From the NCBI RefSeq assembly GCF_900102675.1, contig NZ_FMYX01000008.1, positions 199,172 through 263,171 of the forward strand: a stretch of 64,000 bases of DNA, written 5' to 3'. Under the pieces are notes generated by a model. That model did no database searches and was not told where the DNA came from. It saw only the letters and a list, made by a program, of their open reading frames with translations. Made by a program: the position numbers and the translations under genes. Positions 56,165-64,000 of the stretch are shown piece by piece (the stretch's first letter is position 1; each line of letters opens with the position of its first letter). Origin of the DNA: Pseudomonas guariconensis (GTDB lineage Bacteria; Pseudomonadota; Gammaproteobacteria; Pseudomonadales; Pseudomonadaceae).

Positions 56165-57517
56165 TCAGCGTTCGCGCAGCGCCTCTGTCCGGGCCTTGAG
56201 CACCGGCTTCAACAGGTAATCGAGCACACTCTTGCGCCCGGTGATGATGTCCACGGTTGCCACCATGCCCGGAATGATCAGCAAGGGTTTGTTGTCCCCG
56301 CCCAGGTGGTTCTTTTCGGTTCGCACCTGGATCAGGTAGAAGGCGTTGCCCTTGTCGTCGGTCACGGTATCGGCACCGATCAGCTCGAGCTTGGCCTTGA
56401 GCCCGCCATAGATGGTGTAGTCATAGGCGCTGAACTTGACCATCGCCGTCTGCCCTGGGTGCAGGAAGGCGACATCCTGCGGGCGCACCTTGGCCTCGAT
56501 CAGCAGGTTGTCTTCGATCGGCACGATCTCGACCAGATCGCTGCCGGGCTGTACCACGCCGCCAATGGTATTGACCTTGAGCAGCTTGATGATCCCGCGC
56601 ACTGGCGAAACCACCGTCGTCCGGTTAACCCGGTCGTCGATGGCGATGCTGGTGGCGGTGATCTTCGACAGCTCCGTACGTTTGTCGTTGAGCTCCTTGG
56701 CGGCCTCGGAGCGGAAGGTGGCGTCGGACTCCTGGATCTTGCTCTTGATCTCCGCCACGGCCGCTTCGGCCCGGGGGATCGCCAGGCTGGTGGCATTGAG
56801 CTGACCGCGTGCCTCCACGGCGCGTTGTTTCAGGCGCAGGATCTCCACCGGTGAAATCGCCCCGGTGCCCACCAGCGGGGTGGACATGTTCAGTTCCTGT
56901 TGCAGCAGGCCAAGGGCCGAGCGGTACTGGTCCACCTTGGAGCGAAATTCGGCCAGCTCCTGAGTCTTCTGTCGCAGTTGTTCGTTGAGGGTCTGCTTCT
57001 CGCTTGCCAGGCGGCGCTGGCGCGACTCATACAGGGCCGTTTCGTCTTCGGCCACCTGGGGCGCCTTGGCGCGCACTTCGTCCGAAAGGTTGAACGGGCG
57101 GCCTTCGGATTCGGCCGATAAACGCTCGACCTGGGCTGTCAGGGCATAGCGGTCGGCTTCGCTTTCGCCTTTGTTGGAGAGAAACCGCGTGTCGTCCAGG
57201 CGCAGCAGGGTGGCGCCTTTGTCGACCATCTGGCCTTCGCGCACGAAGATCTCGGTGACGATACCGCCTTCGAGGTTCTGCACCACTTGGACCTTGCTCG
57301 ACGGGATGGCCTTGCCTTCGCCCACAGTGACCTCATCGACCACCGCGAAGTGGGCCCAGGCCAGCGCTGCGAGCAGCAGGGCGGCCGTCAGCCACACGGT
57401 CAGTCGCGACAGGCGAGGGGAGTCCTGCAAGGTGGCGCCGGCCAGCTCCGGCATATAGTCGCGTTCGGCGCGCTTGTCGTTGCCGTGGGGGCTGCGGATG
57501 CTCTGGCTCAGGGACAT
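56165..57517 (-). CDS. HlyD-family membrane fusion protein of type I secretion
   Basis: A 450-residue HlyD-type periplasmic adaptor with an N-terminal membrane segment (LTAALLLAALAWAHFAVVDE), the lipoyl-type motif QNLEGGIVTEIFVREGQMVD, a coiled-coil hairpin (about residues 120-290) and the C-terminal barrel VDIITGRKSVLDYLLKPVLK, typical of LapC/LapJ/MapC adaptors. It links the inner-membrane ABC transporter to the TolC-like channel for export of the large adhesin. It is the last of three minus-strand genes. Confidence 0.92.
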   Translation of the reverse strand: MSLSQSIRSPHGNDKRAERDYMPELAGATLQDSPRLSRLTVWLTAALLLAALAWAHFAVVDEVTVGEGKAIPSSKVQVVQNLEGGIVTEIFVREGQMVDKGATLLRLDDTRFLSNKGESEADRYALTAQVERLSAESEGRPFNLSDEVRAKAPQVAEDETALYESRQRRLASEKQTLNEQLRQKTQELAEFRSKVDQYRSALGLLQQELNMSTPLVGTGAISPVEILRLKQRAVEARGQLNATSLAIPRAEAAVAEIKSKIQESDATFRSEAAKELNDKRTELSKITATSIAIDDRVNRTTVVSPVRGIIKLLKVNTIGGVVQPGSDLVEIVPIEDNLLIEAKVRPQDVAFLHPGQTAMVKFSAYDYTIYGGLKAKLELIGADTVTDDKGNAFYLIQVRTEKNHLGGDNKPLLIIPGMVATVDIITGRKSVLDYLLKPVLKARTEALRER

Positions 57518-57659
57518 GACCTACCTCTCTTTGACCCACGCGATACTCATGGATTTGCCCGGGGCCTGTGGGCGGGCTCGTCCGCCCACGCGGCGGTGAC
57601 GCACCTTGCATAAACCTGCTCCCGTCTGGCTCGCGGAATCCGCGGGCTTTGTTTGCTTC
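57518..57659. repeat. Gap between the ABC transporter and the adaptor genes
   Basis: Two hairpins: GTGGGCGG-GCTCGT-CCGCCCAC (57568-57589) and CGCGG-AAT-CCGCG (about 57632-57644). No T run follows either; they may reduce read-through or process the mRNA. Confidence 0.4.
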
Positions 57660-59804
57660 CTATACGGCAGCACCGATGCGGCCTTTTCGCAGGGCGTCGA
57701 TGACCGCGTCCTTCGGCCCGTCGGCGACGACCTTGCCGTTGTCCAGCACTACCAGCCGGTCCACTAGGCTCAGCAGGGACGTGCGATGGGTGACCAACAC
57801 CACGGTCTTACCCGCAACACAAGCCAGCAAGCGTTGACGCAGTTGCTCCTCGCTGCTGTTGTCCATGTGGCTGGTGGGTTCATCGAGGATCAGGATCGGC
57901 GGCTCCAGCAGCAATGCCCGCGCCAGCAACACGCACTGGCGTTGGCCGCCGGACAGCAACTGGCCACGCTCACCCACCGGGCGGTCGAAGCCTTGCGGGT
58001 GCAGGCGGGCCAGTTCGCTGACGCCGGTCAGCTCTGCCACCTCGAGCATGCGCGCGTCGCTGACATGGCGGGCACCCAAGGTGAGGTTGTCGCGCAGGCT
58101 GCCGGCCAGCAGCGGCAGGTCATGGGCGACATAGCCCATTTGCACGCGCAGGTCGGCGATGTCCAGCTGGCGCAGGTCGAGGTTGTCCAGTAGCACCTGG
58201 CCTTCTTCCGGATGATGAAAGCCCATCAGCAGGCGGGCGAGTGTGCTCTTGCCCGAGCCGCTGCGCCCGATGATGCCGATGCGCTCGCCGGGCTGCAGAG
58301 TCAGGTGCACGTCCTGCAGGGCAAGGGCGCTCTGTCCTGGGTAGCGAAAGCTCACGTGGTTGAGGGCAAGACCACCTTTGAGCGTGGTGTGTTCCAAGGC
58401 CTGGTGCTCGGCTTGGCGCTCCTGGGGCAGGGCCATGAGGGCGTCGGTGCTGCGTATGGTCAGTTGGGCTTGCTGATAGCGGGTGATCAGGCCGGCGATC
58501 TGCCCCAATGGCGCCAGGACCCGACTGCCGAGCATGTAGCTGGCCACCAATGCGCCGACGCTGAGGTTGCCGGCGATGATGCTGTAGACCCCGGCGACAA
58601 TGGTGGCCATGCCACAGAACTGCTGGATGAACAGCGTGCCGTTGCTGGCCAGGGAGGACAGATTGCGGGCATGGGCATCGAGGCGGGCGATGGCGCCGTT
58701 GGTGTGTTCCCACTGGTACTGACGCTCGCTTTCGGCACCGCAGGCCTTGAGCGTCTCCAGCCCGCCGAGGGTCTCGATCAGCAGGGCCTGGCGGACCGAG
58801 CCCAGGCTCAGGCTTTTTTGTACGGTGTCGCGCAGGCGCACCTGGATGAACAGGGCAAACGCCACGGCCACGGGAAAAGCGATCAGCGGGATCAACACCA
58901 GCCAGCCGCCGAGCAGGCCGATCGCCAGCAGCATCAGCACCACGAATGGCAGGTCGATGATGCTGGTGAGCGTGACGGCGGTGAGGAATTCGCGCAGCCC
59001 CTGGAAGTCATGAATGCTCTGGGCGAAGCCGCCGATGGTGGCGGGCCGGGCCTTCATGGACATGCCGGTGATGCGTTCGAAGAGGGTGGCCGAGAGAATC
59101 AGGTCGGTCTTCTTGCCGGCCTGGTCCAGCAGATGGGCGCGCACCATGCGCAGCACCAGTTCGAAAGCCGTGCCAATGAACAGGCCGACGACCAGTACCC
59201 AGAGGGTCGACAGCGCCTGGTTGGGCACCACCCGGTCGTAGGTCTGCATGACGAACAAGGGCACCATCAGCCCCAGCAGGTTGATCAGCAGACTGGCCAA
59301 GAGGGCATCGCCATACAGCCAGCGCGAATGTTTGAGGGTATCGCGAAACCAGGCGTCAACCCGCGGGATCAGGGGCGTGCGCAGGTTCTCCAAGGTGTGT
59401 CGAGGGCGGGCGAACAACGCCTGACCGGCATAGGCCTGTTCCAGCGATTCGCGTTCGACCCATTGTTCGCCACCTTCGGCTTCACAGGGCAGGATCAATG
59501 CCCGGCCATCATTGCCCCAGCGCTGCAGCACGGCGCTACGCCCGTCCTTGAGCATCAACAAAACCGGCAGGTTGAGTTCCGAGATGTTGGCCAGAGTGCG
59601 TTCCAGTACCCGTGCCTGAAGCCCTGCGCGGGCAGCGGCGCGGGGCAGCAGTTCAAGGGGCAGGCGCTGGTCGGCCAAGGGTAGGCCACTGCACAAACCG
59701 GCACGGCTGGCGGGGCAGCCGTGCAGCTTGCACAGAATCAGCAGGCCATCGAGCAAAGGATCATCAACATCCAGGCGCGGTTGCGCGCTTTGCATACTGG
59801 TCAC
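57660..59804 (-). CDS. Type I secretion ABC transporter (LapB/LapI-like)
   Basis: A 714-residue ABC exporter. An N-terminal C39-like domain (about residues 1-125) contains LLILCKLHGCPASRAG but lacks the usual His of active peptidases, so it is a non-cleaving CLD. Six membrane segments follow (from LLASLLINLLGLMVPLFVMQ), then the ATPase with Walker A IIGRSGSGKSTLARLLMGFH, signature LLSGGQRQCVLLARALLLEP and Walker B ILILDEPTSHMD. The GTG at 59804 has CAGGAG before it; ATG 59795 is further from it. It exports large RTX-type adhesins that keep their N-terminus. Confidence 0.93.
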   Translation of the reverse strand: MTSMQSAQPRLDVDDPLLDGLLILCKLHGCPASRAGLCSGLPLADQRLPLELLPRAAARAGLQARVLERTLANISELNLPVLLMLKDGRSAVLQRWGNDGRALILPCEAEGGEQWVERESLEQAYAGQALFARPRHTLENLRTPLIPRVDAWFRDTLKHSRWLYGDALLASLLINLLGLMVPLFVMQTYDRVVPNQALSTLWVLVVGLFIGTAFELVLRMVRAHLLDQAGKKTDLILSATLFERITGMSMKARPATIGGFAQSIHDFQGLREFLTAVTLTSIIDLPFVVLMLLAIGLLGGWLVLIPLIAFPVAVAFALFIQVRLRDTVQKSLSLGSVRQALLIETLGGLETLKACGAESERQYQWEHTNGAIARLDAHARNLSSLASNGTLFIQQFCGMATIVAGVYSIIAGNLSVGALVASYMLGSRVLAPLGQIAGLITRYQQAQLTIRSTDALMALPQERQAEHQALEHTTLKGGLALNHVSFRYPGQSALALQDVHLTLQPGERIGIIGRSGSGKSTLARLLMGFHHPEEGQVLLDNLDLRQLDIADLRVQMGYVAHDLPLLAGSLRDNLTLGARHVSDARMLEVAELTGVSELARLHPQGFDRPVGERGQLLSGGQRQCVLLARALLLEPPILILDEPTSHMDNSSEEQLRQRLLACVAGKTVVLVTHRTSLLSLVDRLVVLDNGKVVADGPKDAVIDALRKGRIGAAV

Positions 59805-59870
59805 GATGGTCTACTCCTGCCGCGGTGGAAACCAATCCTTTCTGGATGAACAGCCAGCAGTACGCACGAA

Positions 59871-61244
59871 CTACCGCATGTCGGGCAACCGGGCTTCGTT
59901 ACGCACTTCGGTCTTGGCGATGGCCTCAGGCGGCAGCGAAATACGTTGCTTGCTCAGAAGCTCGCCCATGTTCGCCAGCACGCGATACATGGAGAACTCC
60001 TCGGTATAGCGCACTTCGGTGTAACGACGATTGGCGTTGTACAGCTCGTTTTCGCTGTCGAGCAGGTCGAGCAGGGTGCGTTGGCCAAGGCCGAACTGGT
60101 CTTGGTAGGCGGCGCGCACCCGTTGGGTGGTTTCGGCGTATTCGCGGGCGGTCGGGGTCTGCTTGCGCGCATTGTTCATGGCGTTCCAGGCGAGGCTCAG
60201 GTTCTCGTTGAGCTCGCGCAGGGCATTGTTGCGGATGTCCATGGCCTGGTTGATCTTGTGCGCGTCCGACTGCAGGCGCGCCTTGTCGCTGCCGCCGCGG
60301 AACAGGTTGTAGTTGAGCTCGACACCGGCCTGCCAATCGTTGTTGTCATGGCCGCGCTGGCCGGCGATGTTGTTGTTGGCGCCGGTGGCCAGCACGGCGT
60401 CCAGGCGTGGGTAGAAGGGCGACTTGGCCACTTCGTACTGTTGCTCGGCGGCATTCACGTCGGCCTGGGCCGACTTGAGGTAGGGGTTGTTCTCCAACAT
60501 GCCCTGGCGTGCCTGCTCCAGGGTGGTGGGCACCTCGCCCTTGATGGTGACCGGCGTTTCGAGCTCATCGGGCATGCGTCCGACCACGCTGTAGAAGTTG
60601 GCCTCGGCGTCGGCCAAGTCGACTTCGGCGGTGTCCAGGTTGTTTTCGGCCAAGGCCCGGCGGGCACGGGACTGGTCCAGGTCGGCATTACTGCCCACGC
60701 CGCGTTCGCTGCGAAGCCCGATCTGGTCGTTGACCCGCAGGTGGGCTTGCAGGTTGTTCTTGGCCAGGGTCACCAGTTCGCGACGCTTAAGCACCTCCAG
60801 GTACACCTCGATCGCACGCAATGCCACTGTTTCGGCCGTCGCCTGGGTGAAGTAGGCACGGGAGTTGGCCACTGCCTCGGTACGGCCCACCTCGTTGGCG
60901 GTATTGAATCCATCGAAGAGCATCTGCCGCAGACGCAGTTCCGACTGGGTGTAGCTGAGGGTTTCCTTGTTGTGGTTGCGCGAACCATCAGGGTTGAAGC
61001 CACGGGTATTGGTGTTGTCGGAGCGTTGGCGACCATAGCCTGCAATAAGGTCGACACTGGGGTAGTAGCCCCCACGCGCGAACTTCACATCTTCATCAGC
61101 CGACAAACGGCTGTTACGGCTGGCGCTGATTTCGGGATGTTGGTCCACCGCGTTCTGGACAGCCTCGGTGATCGACATCGCCTGAGAGTTGGCGCATGCC
61201 ATGGCCAACAGAATTGCACTGGTGATGGGGGTTAGAACGCGCAT
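59871..61244 (-). CDS. TolC-family outer-membrane protein for type I secretion (LapE/LapH-like)
   Basis: A 457-residue TolC-family channel with signal peptide MRVLTPITSAILLAMACANS ending QA. Two homologous halves are visible, one starting SITEAVQNAVDQHPEISASR and the other AEQQYEVAKSPFYPRLDAVL, with the conserved DLLDSENELYNANRRYTEVR helix near the end. Start ATG 61244 has GGGAG nine bases before; ATG 61253 is directly against it. Completes the type I set with the ABC transporter and adaptor. Confidence 0.93.
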   Translation of the reverse strand: MRVLTPITSAILLAMACANSQAMSITEAVQNAVDQHPEISASRNSRLSADEDVKFARGGYYPSVDLIAGYGRQRSDNTNTRGFNPDGSRNHNKETLSYTQSELRLRQMLFDGFNTANEVGRTEAVANSRAYFTQATAETVALRAIEVYLEVLKRRELVTLAKNNLQAHLRVNDQIGLRSERGVGSNADLDQSRARRALAENNLDTAEVDLADAEANFYSVVGRMPDELETPVTIKGEVPTTLEQARQGMLENNPYLKSAQADVNAAEQQYEVAKSPFYPRLDAVLATGANNNIAGQRGHDNNDWQAGVELNYNLFRGGSDKARLQSDAHKINQAMDIRNNALRELNENLSLAWNAMNNARKQTPTAREYAETTQRVRAAYQDQFGLGQRTLLDLLDSENELYNANRRYTEVRYTEEFSMYRVLANMGELLSKQRISLPPEAIAKTEVRNEARLPDMR

Positions 61245-61760
61245 GGAGTACATCTCCCTGGTCTCGAAAAAGTCCTGCAATCGCCAAAAAAATGACGAAA
61301 AATAAGAGTCAAACCGTTTCAGGTTTGTAACAACAGAGCTAAGAACATTTACCAGGCGAACTAAGAAGATTTCCTCATAAGATTTATGCGAAAAAAAACT
61401 TATGCGCTCTAAGAAATACCGGACATTGTTCTACTCAGGTCGTCCGTTGAATAAGCGCACACGCTTTGTTTTTCGGGCCTCTGAGAAAAGTTCCCGTTTT
61501 TCTTGCAGCAGAGGGCAGGGATCTAACGAGGGGAGGGAGGCAGGACGTTATTTGGCGACATTTTATTGACATCTGTCATTTTGCCATCGCGTTTTGCCAG
61601 GTTCATCGTCGACTATCATCCATAAGCCTTGATCCCCCGTGAAATCGGGGCCTGGCGCAGTTATCGACGCATCGCTGCGTGCATGGTCAACGCCGCGAAT
61701 TCCTCCTTCCTCCAAAAGCCTCGCGTTGCGGGAATCACTCGGCAATGGAGGCATTGGTTC
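61245..61760. promoter_or_regulatory. Divergent region between TolC-like gene and the adhesin
   Basis: No gene is seen in this AT-rich 516-base gap. GACATTTTATTGAC (61557-61570) matches ten of 14 positions of the FleQ box GTCAATAAATTGAC, and TGACATCTGTCA (61567-61578) is a perfect palindrome overlapping it. No clear sigma-70 pair was found. A long tract of A runs (about 61,280-61,400) could bend the DNA. Confidence 0.5.
61557..61578 (+). promoter_or_regulatory. FleQ-like box upstream of the adhesin
   Basis: The half sites GAC...TTGAC and the AT-rich centre agree with FleQ boxes that control Pseudomonas biofilm genes with c-di-GMP. It is about 200 bases before the adhesin start. The overlapping TGACATCTGTCA could be a second site. 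Confidence 0.45.
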
Positions 61761-64000
61761 ATGGCTAAATCACTTGGTGTGGTCAGCAAGGTTGTCGGGC
61801 AAGTCTTCGCGGTCGGTCAGGACGGCACCCGTCGGGTCTTGGTCGAAGGTGACCGGCTGTATGCCGGAGAACAACTCGAGACCGGCGCCGCGGGGGCTGT
61901 AGCCGTGCACCTGGATAACGGTGGCGAGCTCACCCTGGGGCGCGACAGCAGCCTTGAGCTGCGGCCGGAGCTGTTGGCCCACCCCGCGGAGCATGTGCAG
62001 GGCTCTGAAGCGATAGCGCCCAGTGAGGCTGATTTGAGTGATGTCGAGCGCTTGCAACAGGCAATTGCCGCAGGTGCTGACCCGAGCCAGGAGGCCGAGG
62101 CCACGGCGGCAGGCCCCAGCAGCACCGGCGCGCCCGGTGCGGTGGGCGGTGGCCATAGCTTCGTATTGCTGACCGAGGTGGCCGGGCGCGTCGACCCGGT
62201 TATTGGTTTCCCCACCGCAGGGTTCAATGGCATCCCTGAGTTCACGATTCCCGACGCCGGGGATAGGCGCTTCGATGATGATCGCCGACCGGTAACCGAT
62301 GGCCCAGACGATCCCGATAATCCGGTCACCCTGCACGGACTGGACGTCGCCGGAGGCGAGCTGACCCTGCAAGAGGCCCATCTGCCGCACGGTTCTGCCA
62401 GTAACCCTGGTGCCTTGACCCAGGGCGGCAGCTTCACTGTGTCAGCGCCCGATGGCGTGTTCAACCTCAATGTCGGCGGTATCAATGTCGTCACCGGAGG
62501 CGTGGTAACGGGTGTCGGCCAGTCGCTGACCACCGCCTTGGGCAATGTCCTGACCATCACCGGCTATGACCCGGTCACCGGTACGGTCAGCTACAGCTAC
62601 ACCCTGGCGACCGCCGGAGGCGCACAGGCAGTCAGCGAGCAGCTCTCGGTGCATGTCAGCGACACCAATGGAAGTGTGGCCAGTGGCACCTTGGACGTGA
62701 GCATTGTCGACGACGCGCCCAAAGCCCTGGACGACAGCAACCCCACGGTGGCGACCGAGCAGCAGACCACCTTGACCGGCAATGTGCTGAGCAACGATGT
62801 GCAGGGGGCCGACCGTGTGCCATCCGGGCCGATCACCGCCGGTACCTATGTCGGCACCTATGGCACCTTGGTGCTGGCGGCGGACGGGTCCTACACCTAC
62901 ACGCTGAACACCAACGACCCGGACTTCACCAACCTGCACGGTGGCGGCTCGGGCGTGGAGCACTTCACCTACACCTTGACCGACGCGGACGGGGACAGTA
63001 GCACGGCGACGCTGGTGCTCAATGTCACCAACCTCAACGACCCGGTTACCCTCGATGGGCTGGCTGTAAAAGGGGGCGAGCTCACCGTTCACGAGAAGCA
63101 CCTGGGCGACGGCAGTGCCCCCGATGCCTCGGCATTGACGCAAAGCGGGACCTTTACCGTCACCGCAGCCGATGGCCTGCAAACGCTGGTCGTTGGGGGA
63201 ATCACCCTGGTCAATGGCGGGGTGGTGGCGGGCTTCCCGCAATCGATCACCACACCGCTGGGCAATACCCTGACCGTGACCGGCTACAACCCGGCCACCG
63301 GCGTCGTCAGCTACAGCTACACCCTGACCGACAATGAGGCGCACCCGAACGCCGATGGCACCAACAGTGTGAGCGAAAGCTTTACCGTCGTTGCGACCGA
63401 CAGCGATGGCAGCAGTGCTAGCGGTAGCATCGACGTGAACATTGTCGACGATGTGCCTCAAGCCAATCCCGATACCAAATCCATCGTGCACGAAGGCGGG
63501 GTGGTCACCGGCAACGTATTGCACAACGATGTGGTTGGGGCCGATGGTGCTCCTGAGGGCAAGGCCGTGGTCGGCGTAAGGGCTGGCAGCGATACCTCGA
63601 CACCTGTTCATGGCGATGTCGGCACCCAGATCATGGGCACCTATGGCTACCTGATCCTCAACGCTGACGGCAGCGCCACCTACCACGCCAACCCCAACAG
63701 TGTGGCGGGTGCCGGTGCGACCGACACCTTCGTCTACACCATCCGCGACGCCGACGGCGACGAGAGCACCACCACCGTCACTATCAAGGTGCTGGACAGC
63801 GGACTGTCGGTCAGTGGGGCGGACCGTGATGTGACGGTTTACGAAAAAGCCCTGGACCTGAACCAGGACGGCAAGGACCTGGCGGCTGGCAACGTCACCG
63901 GCAGCGACCCAACCTCCACGGGTGAGACCGGGACAGGCACCCTGGTCGGCGCGGTGCAAGGCGGGGTCGGTGCGTTGACCTACACCTTGGTGGGCAATGC
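61761..64000 (+). CDS. Giant retention-module adhesin (LapA/LapF/MapA type), 5' part
   Basis: At least 746 codons, still open at the right edge. The N-terminal retention module is VSKVVGQVFAVGQDGTRRVL, then LVEGDRLYAGEQLETGAAGA and ELTLGRDSSLELRPELLAHP. TAAG, the cleavage motif of the protease LapG, is at residues 115-118, followed by FVLLTEVAGRVDPVIGFPTA. Long repeats of about 200 residues follow (e.g. GNVLTITGYDPVTGTVSYSY, NTLTVTGYNPATGVVSYSYT; VCBS/T1SS-143-like), each with DxDGD-type motifs such as TDADGDSSTATLVL. GGAGG lies nine bases before ATG 61761. It is exported by the three genes to its left. Confidence 0.92.
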   Translation, partial: MAKSLGVVSKVVGQVFAVGQDGTRRVLVEGDRLYAGEQLETGAAGAVAVHLDNGGELTLGRDSSLELRPELLAHPAEHVQGSEAIAPSEADLSDVERLQQAIAAGADPSQEAEATAAGPSSTGAPGAVGGGHSFVLLTEVAGRVDPVIGFPTAGFNGIPEFTIPDAGDRRFDDDRRPVTDGPDDPDNPVTLHGLDVAGGELTLQEAHLPHGSASNPGALTQGGSFTVSAPDGVFNLNVGGINVVTGGVVTGVGQSLTTALGNVLTITGYDPVTGTVSYSYTLATAGGAQAVSEQLSVHVSDTNGSVASGTLDVSIVDDAPKALDDSNPTVATEQQTTLTGNVLSNDVQGADRVPSGPITAGTYVGTYGTLVLAADGSYTYTLNTNDPDFTNLHGGGSGVEHFTYTLTDADGDSSTATLVLNVTNLNDPVTLDGLAVKGGELTVHEKHLGDGSAPDASALTQSGTFTVTAADGLQTLVVGGITLVNGGVVAGFPQSITTPLGNTLTVTGYNPATGVVSYSYTLTDNEAHPNADGTNSVSESFTVVATDSDGSSASGSIDVNIVDDVPQANPDTKSIVHEGGVVTGNVLHNDVVGADGAPEGKAVVGVRAGSDTSTPVHGDVGTQIMGTYGYLILNADGSATYHANPNSVAGAGATDTFVYTIRDADGDESTTTVTIKVLDSGLSVSGADRDVTVYEKALDLNQDGKDLAAGNVTGSDPTSTGETGTGTLVGAVQGGVGALTYTLVGN

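Overview
The window is a GC-rich chromosomal segment of a Pseudomonas, most likely of the P. putida group. Three things point there: the gene order flhB-flhA-flhF-fleN-fliA-cheYZAB-motCD-parC-parP-cheW followed by a complete ccm operon; the layout of the purine/allantoin genes; and scattered short palindromic repeats of the kind typical of P. putida. No rRNA, tRNA, CRISPR array, prophage or insertion sequence was seen.

Layout. 1-14.8 kb (+): flagellar export (flhB end, flhA), flagellar placement and number (flhF, fleN), the flagellar sigma factor (fliA) and the chemotaxis core (cheY, cheZ, cheA, cheB, motC, motD, parC, parP, cheW, a DUF2802 protein). A sigma-54 promoter candidate precedes flhA. 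14.8-19.9 kb (-): a large dermonecrotic-toxin/glycosyltransferase-like protein, a broken small gene split by an 11-base homopolymer, an FlhB-tail paralogue and a FliK-like protein. 20.1-27.5 kb (+): ccmABCDEFGHI for cytochrome c maturation, then a lipoprotein. 27.7-30.7 kb: PhzF-like, GFA-family and FKBP proteins and two lower-GC orphan genes, with an element flanked by hexanucleotide repeats. 30.8-56.1 kb, mostly (-): allantoin racemase, NCS1 transporter, an Lrp regulator with a DMT exporter, a methyltransferase, sulfate-binding protein, potassium channel, urea transporter, then pykA-ttuD-glxR-hyi-gcl (glyoxylate to pyruvate), a GlcG-like protein, a RutR-like TetR regulator, a DUF808 protein, two Tsx-like porins, an NCS2 permease and puuD-allA-uraD-puuE with divergent hiuH (urate to allantoate, plus ureidoglycolate to glyoxylate). 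56.2-64 kb: a type I secretion system (membrane fusion protein, ABC transporter, TolC-like protein, all -) divergent from a giant retention-module adhesin (+) that runs off the window.

How the genes work together. The left third builds and steers the polar flagellum. The 31-56 kb block is a near-complete route from purines to pyruvate: uptake (porins, NCS2, NCS1), urate oxidation, allantoin opening, ureidoglycolate cleavage, then glyoxylate condensation, isomerisation, reduction, phosphorylation and pyruvate kinase. The allantoicase gene that I recall lying between uraD and allA in related pseudomonads is absent here. A shared palindrome, TTGTATACAA or TTGTGTACAA, lies upstream of the NCS1, gcl, glcG-like, puuE and hiuH genes and suggests one GntR-type regulon. 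The right end makes and exports a biofilm adhesin that has a LapG-type TAAG cleavage motif.

The most interesting items are the poly-C frameshift locus, the toxin-like protein inside the flagellar cluster, the missing allantoicase, the purine operator set, and the adhesin with its own secretion system and a FleQ-like box.
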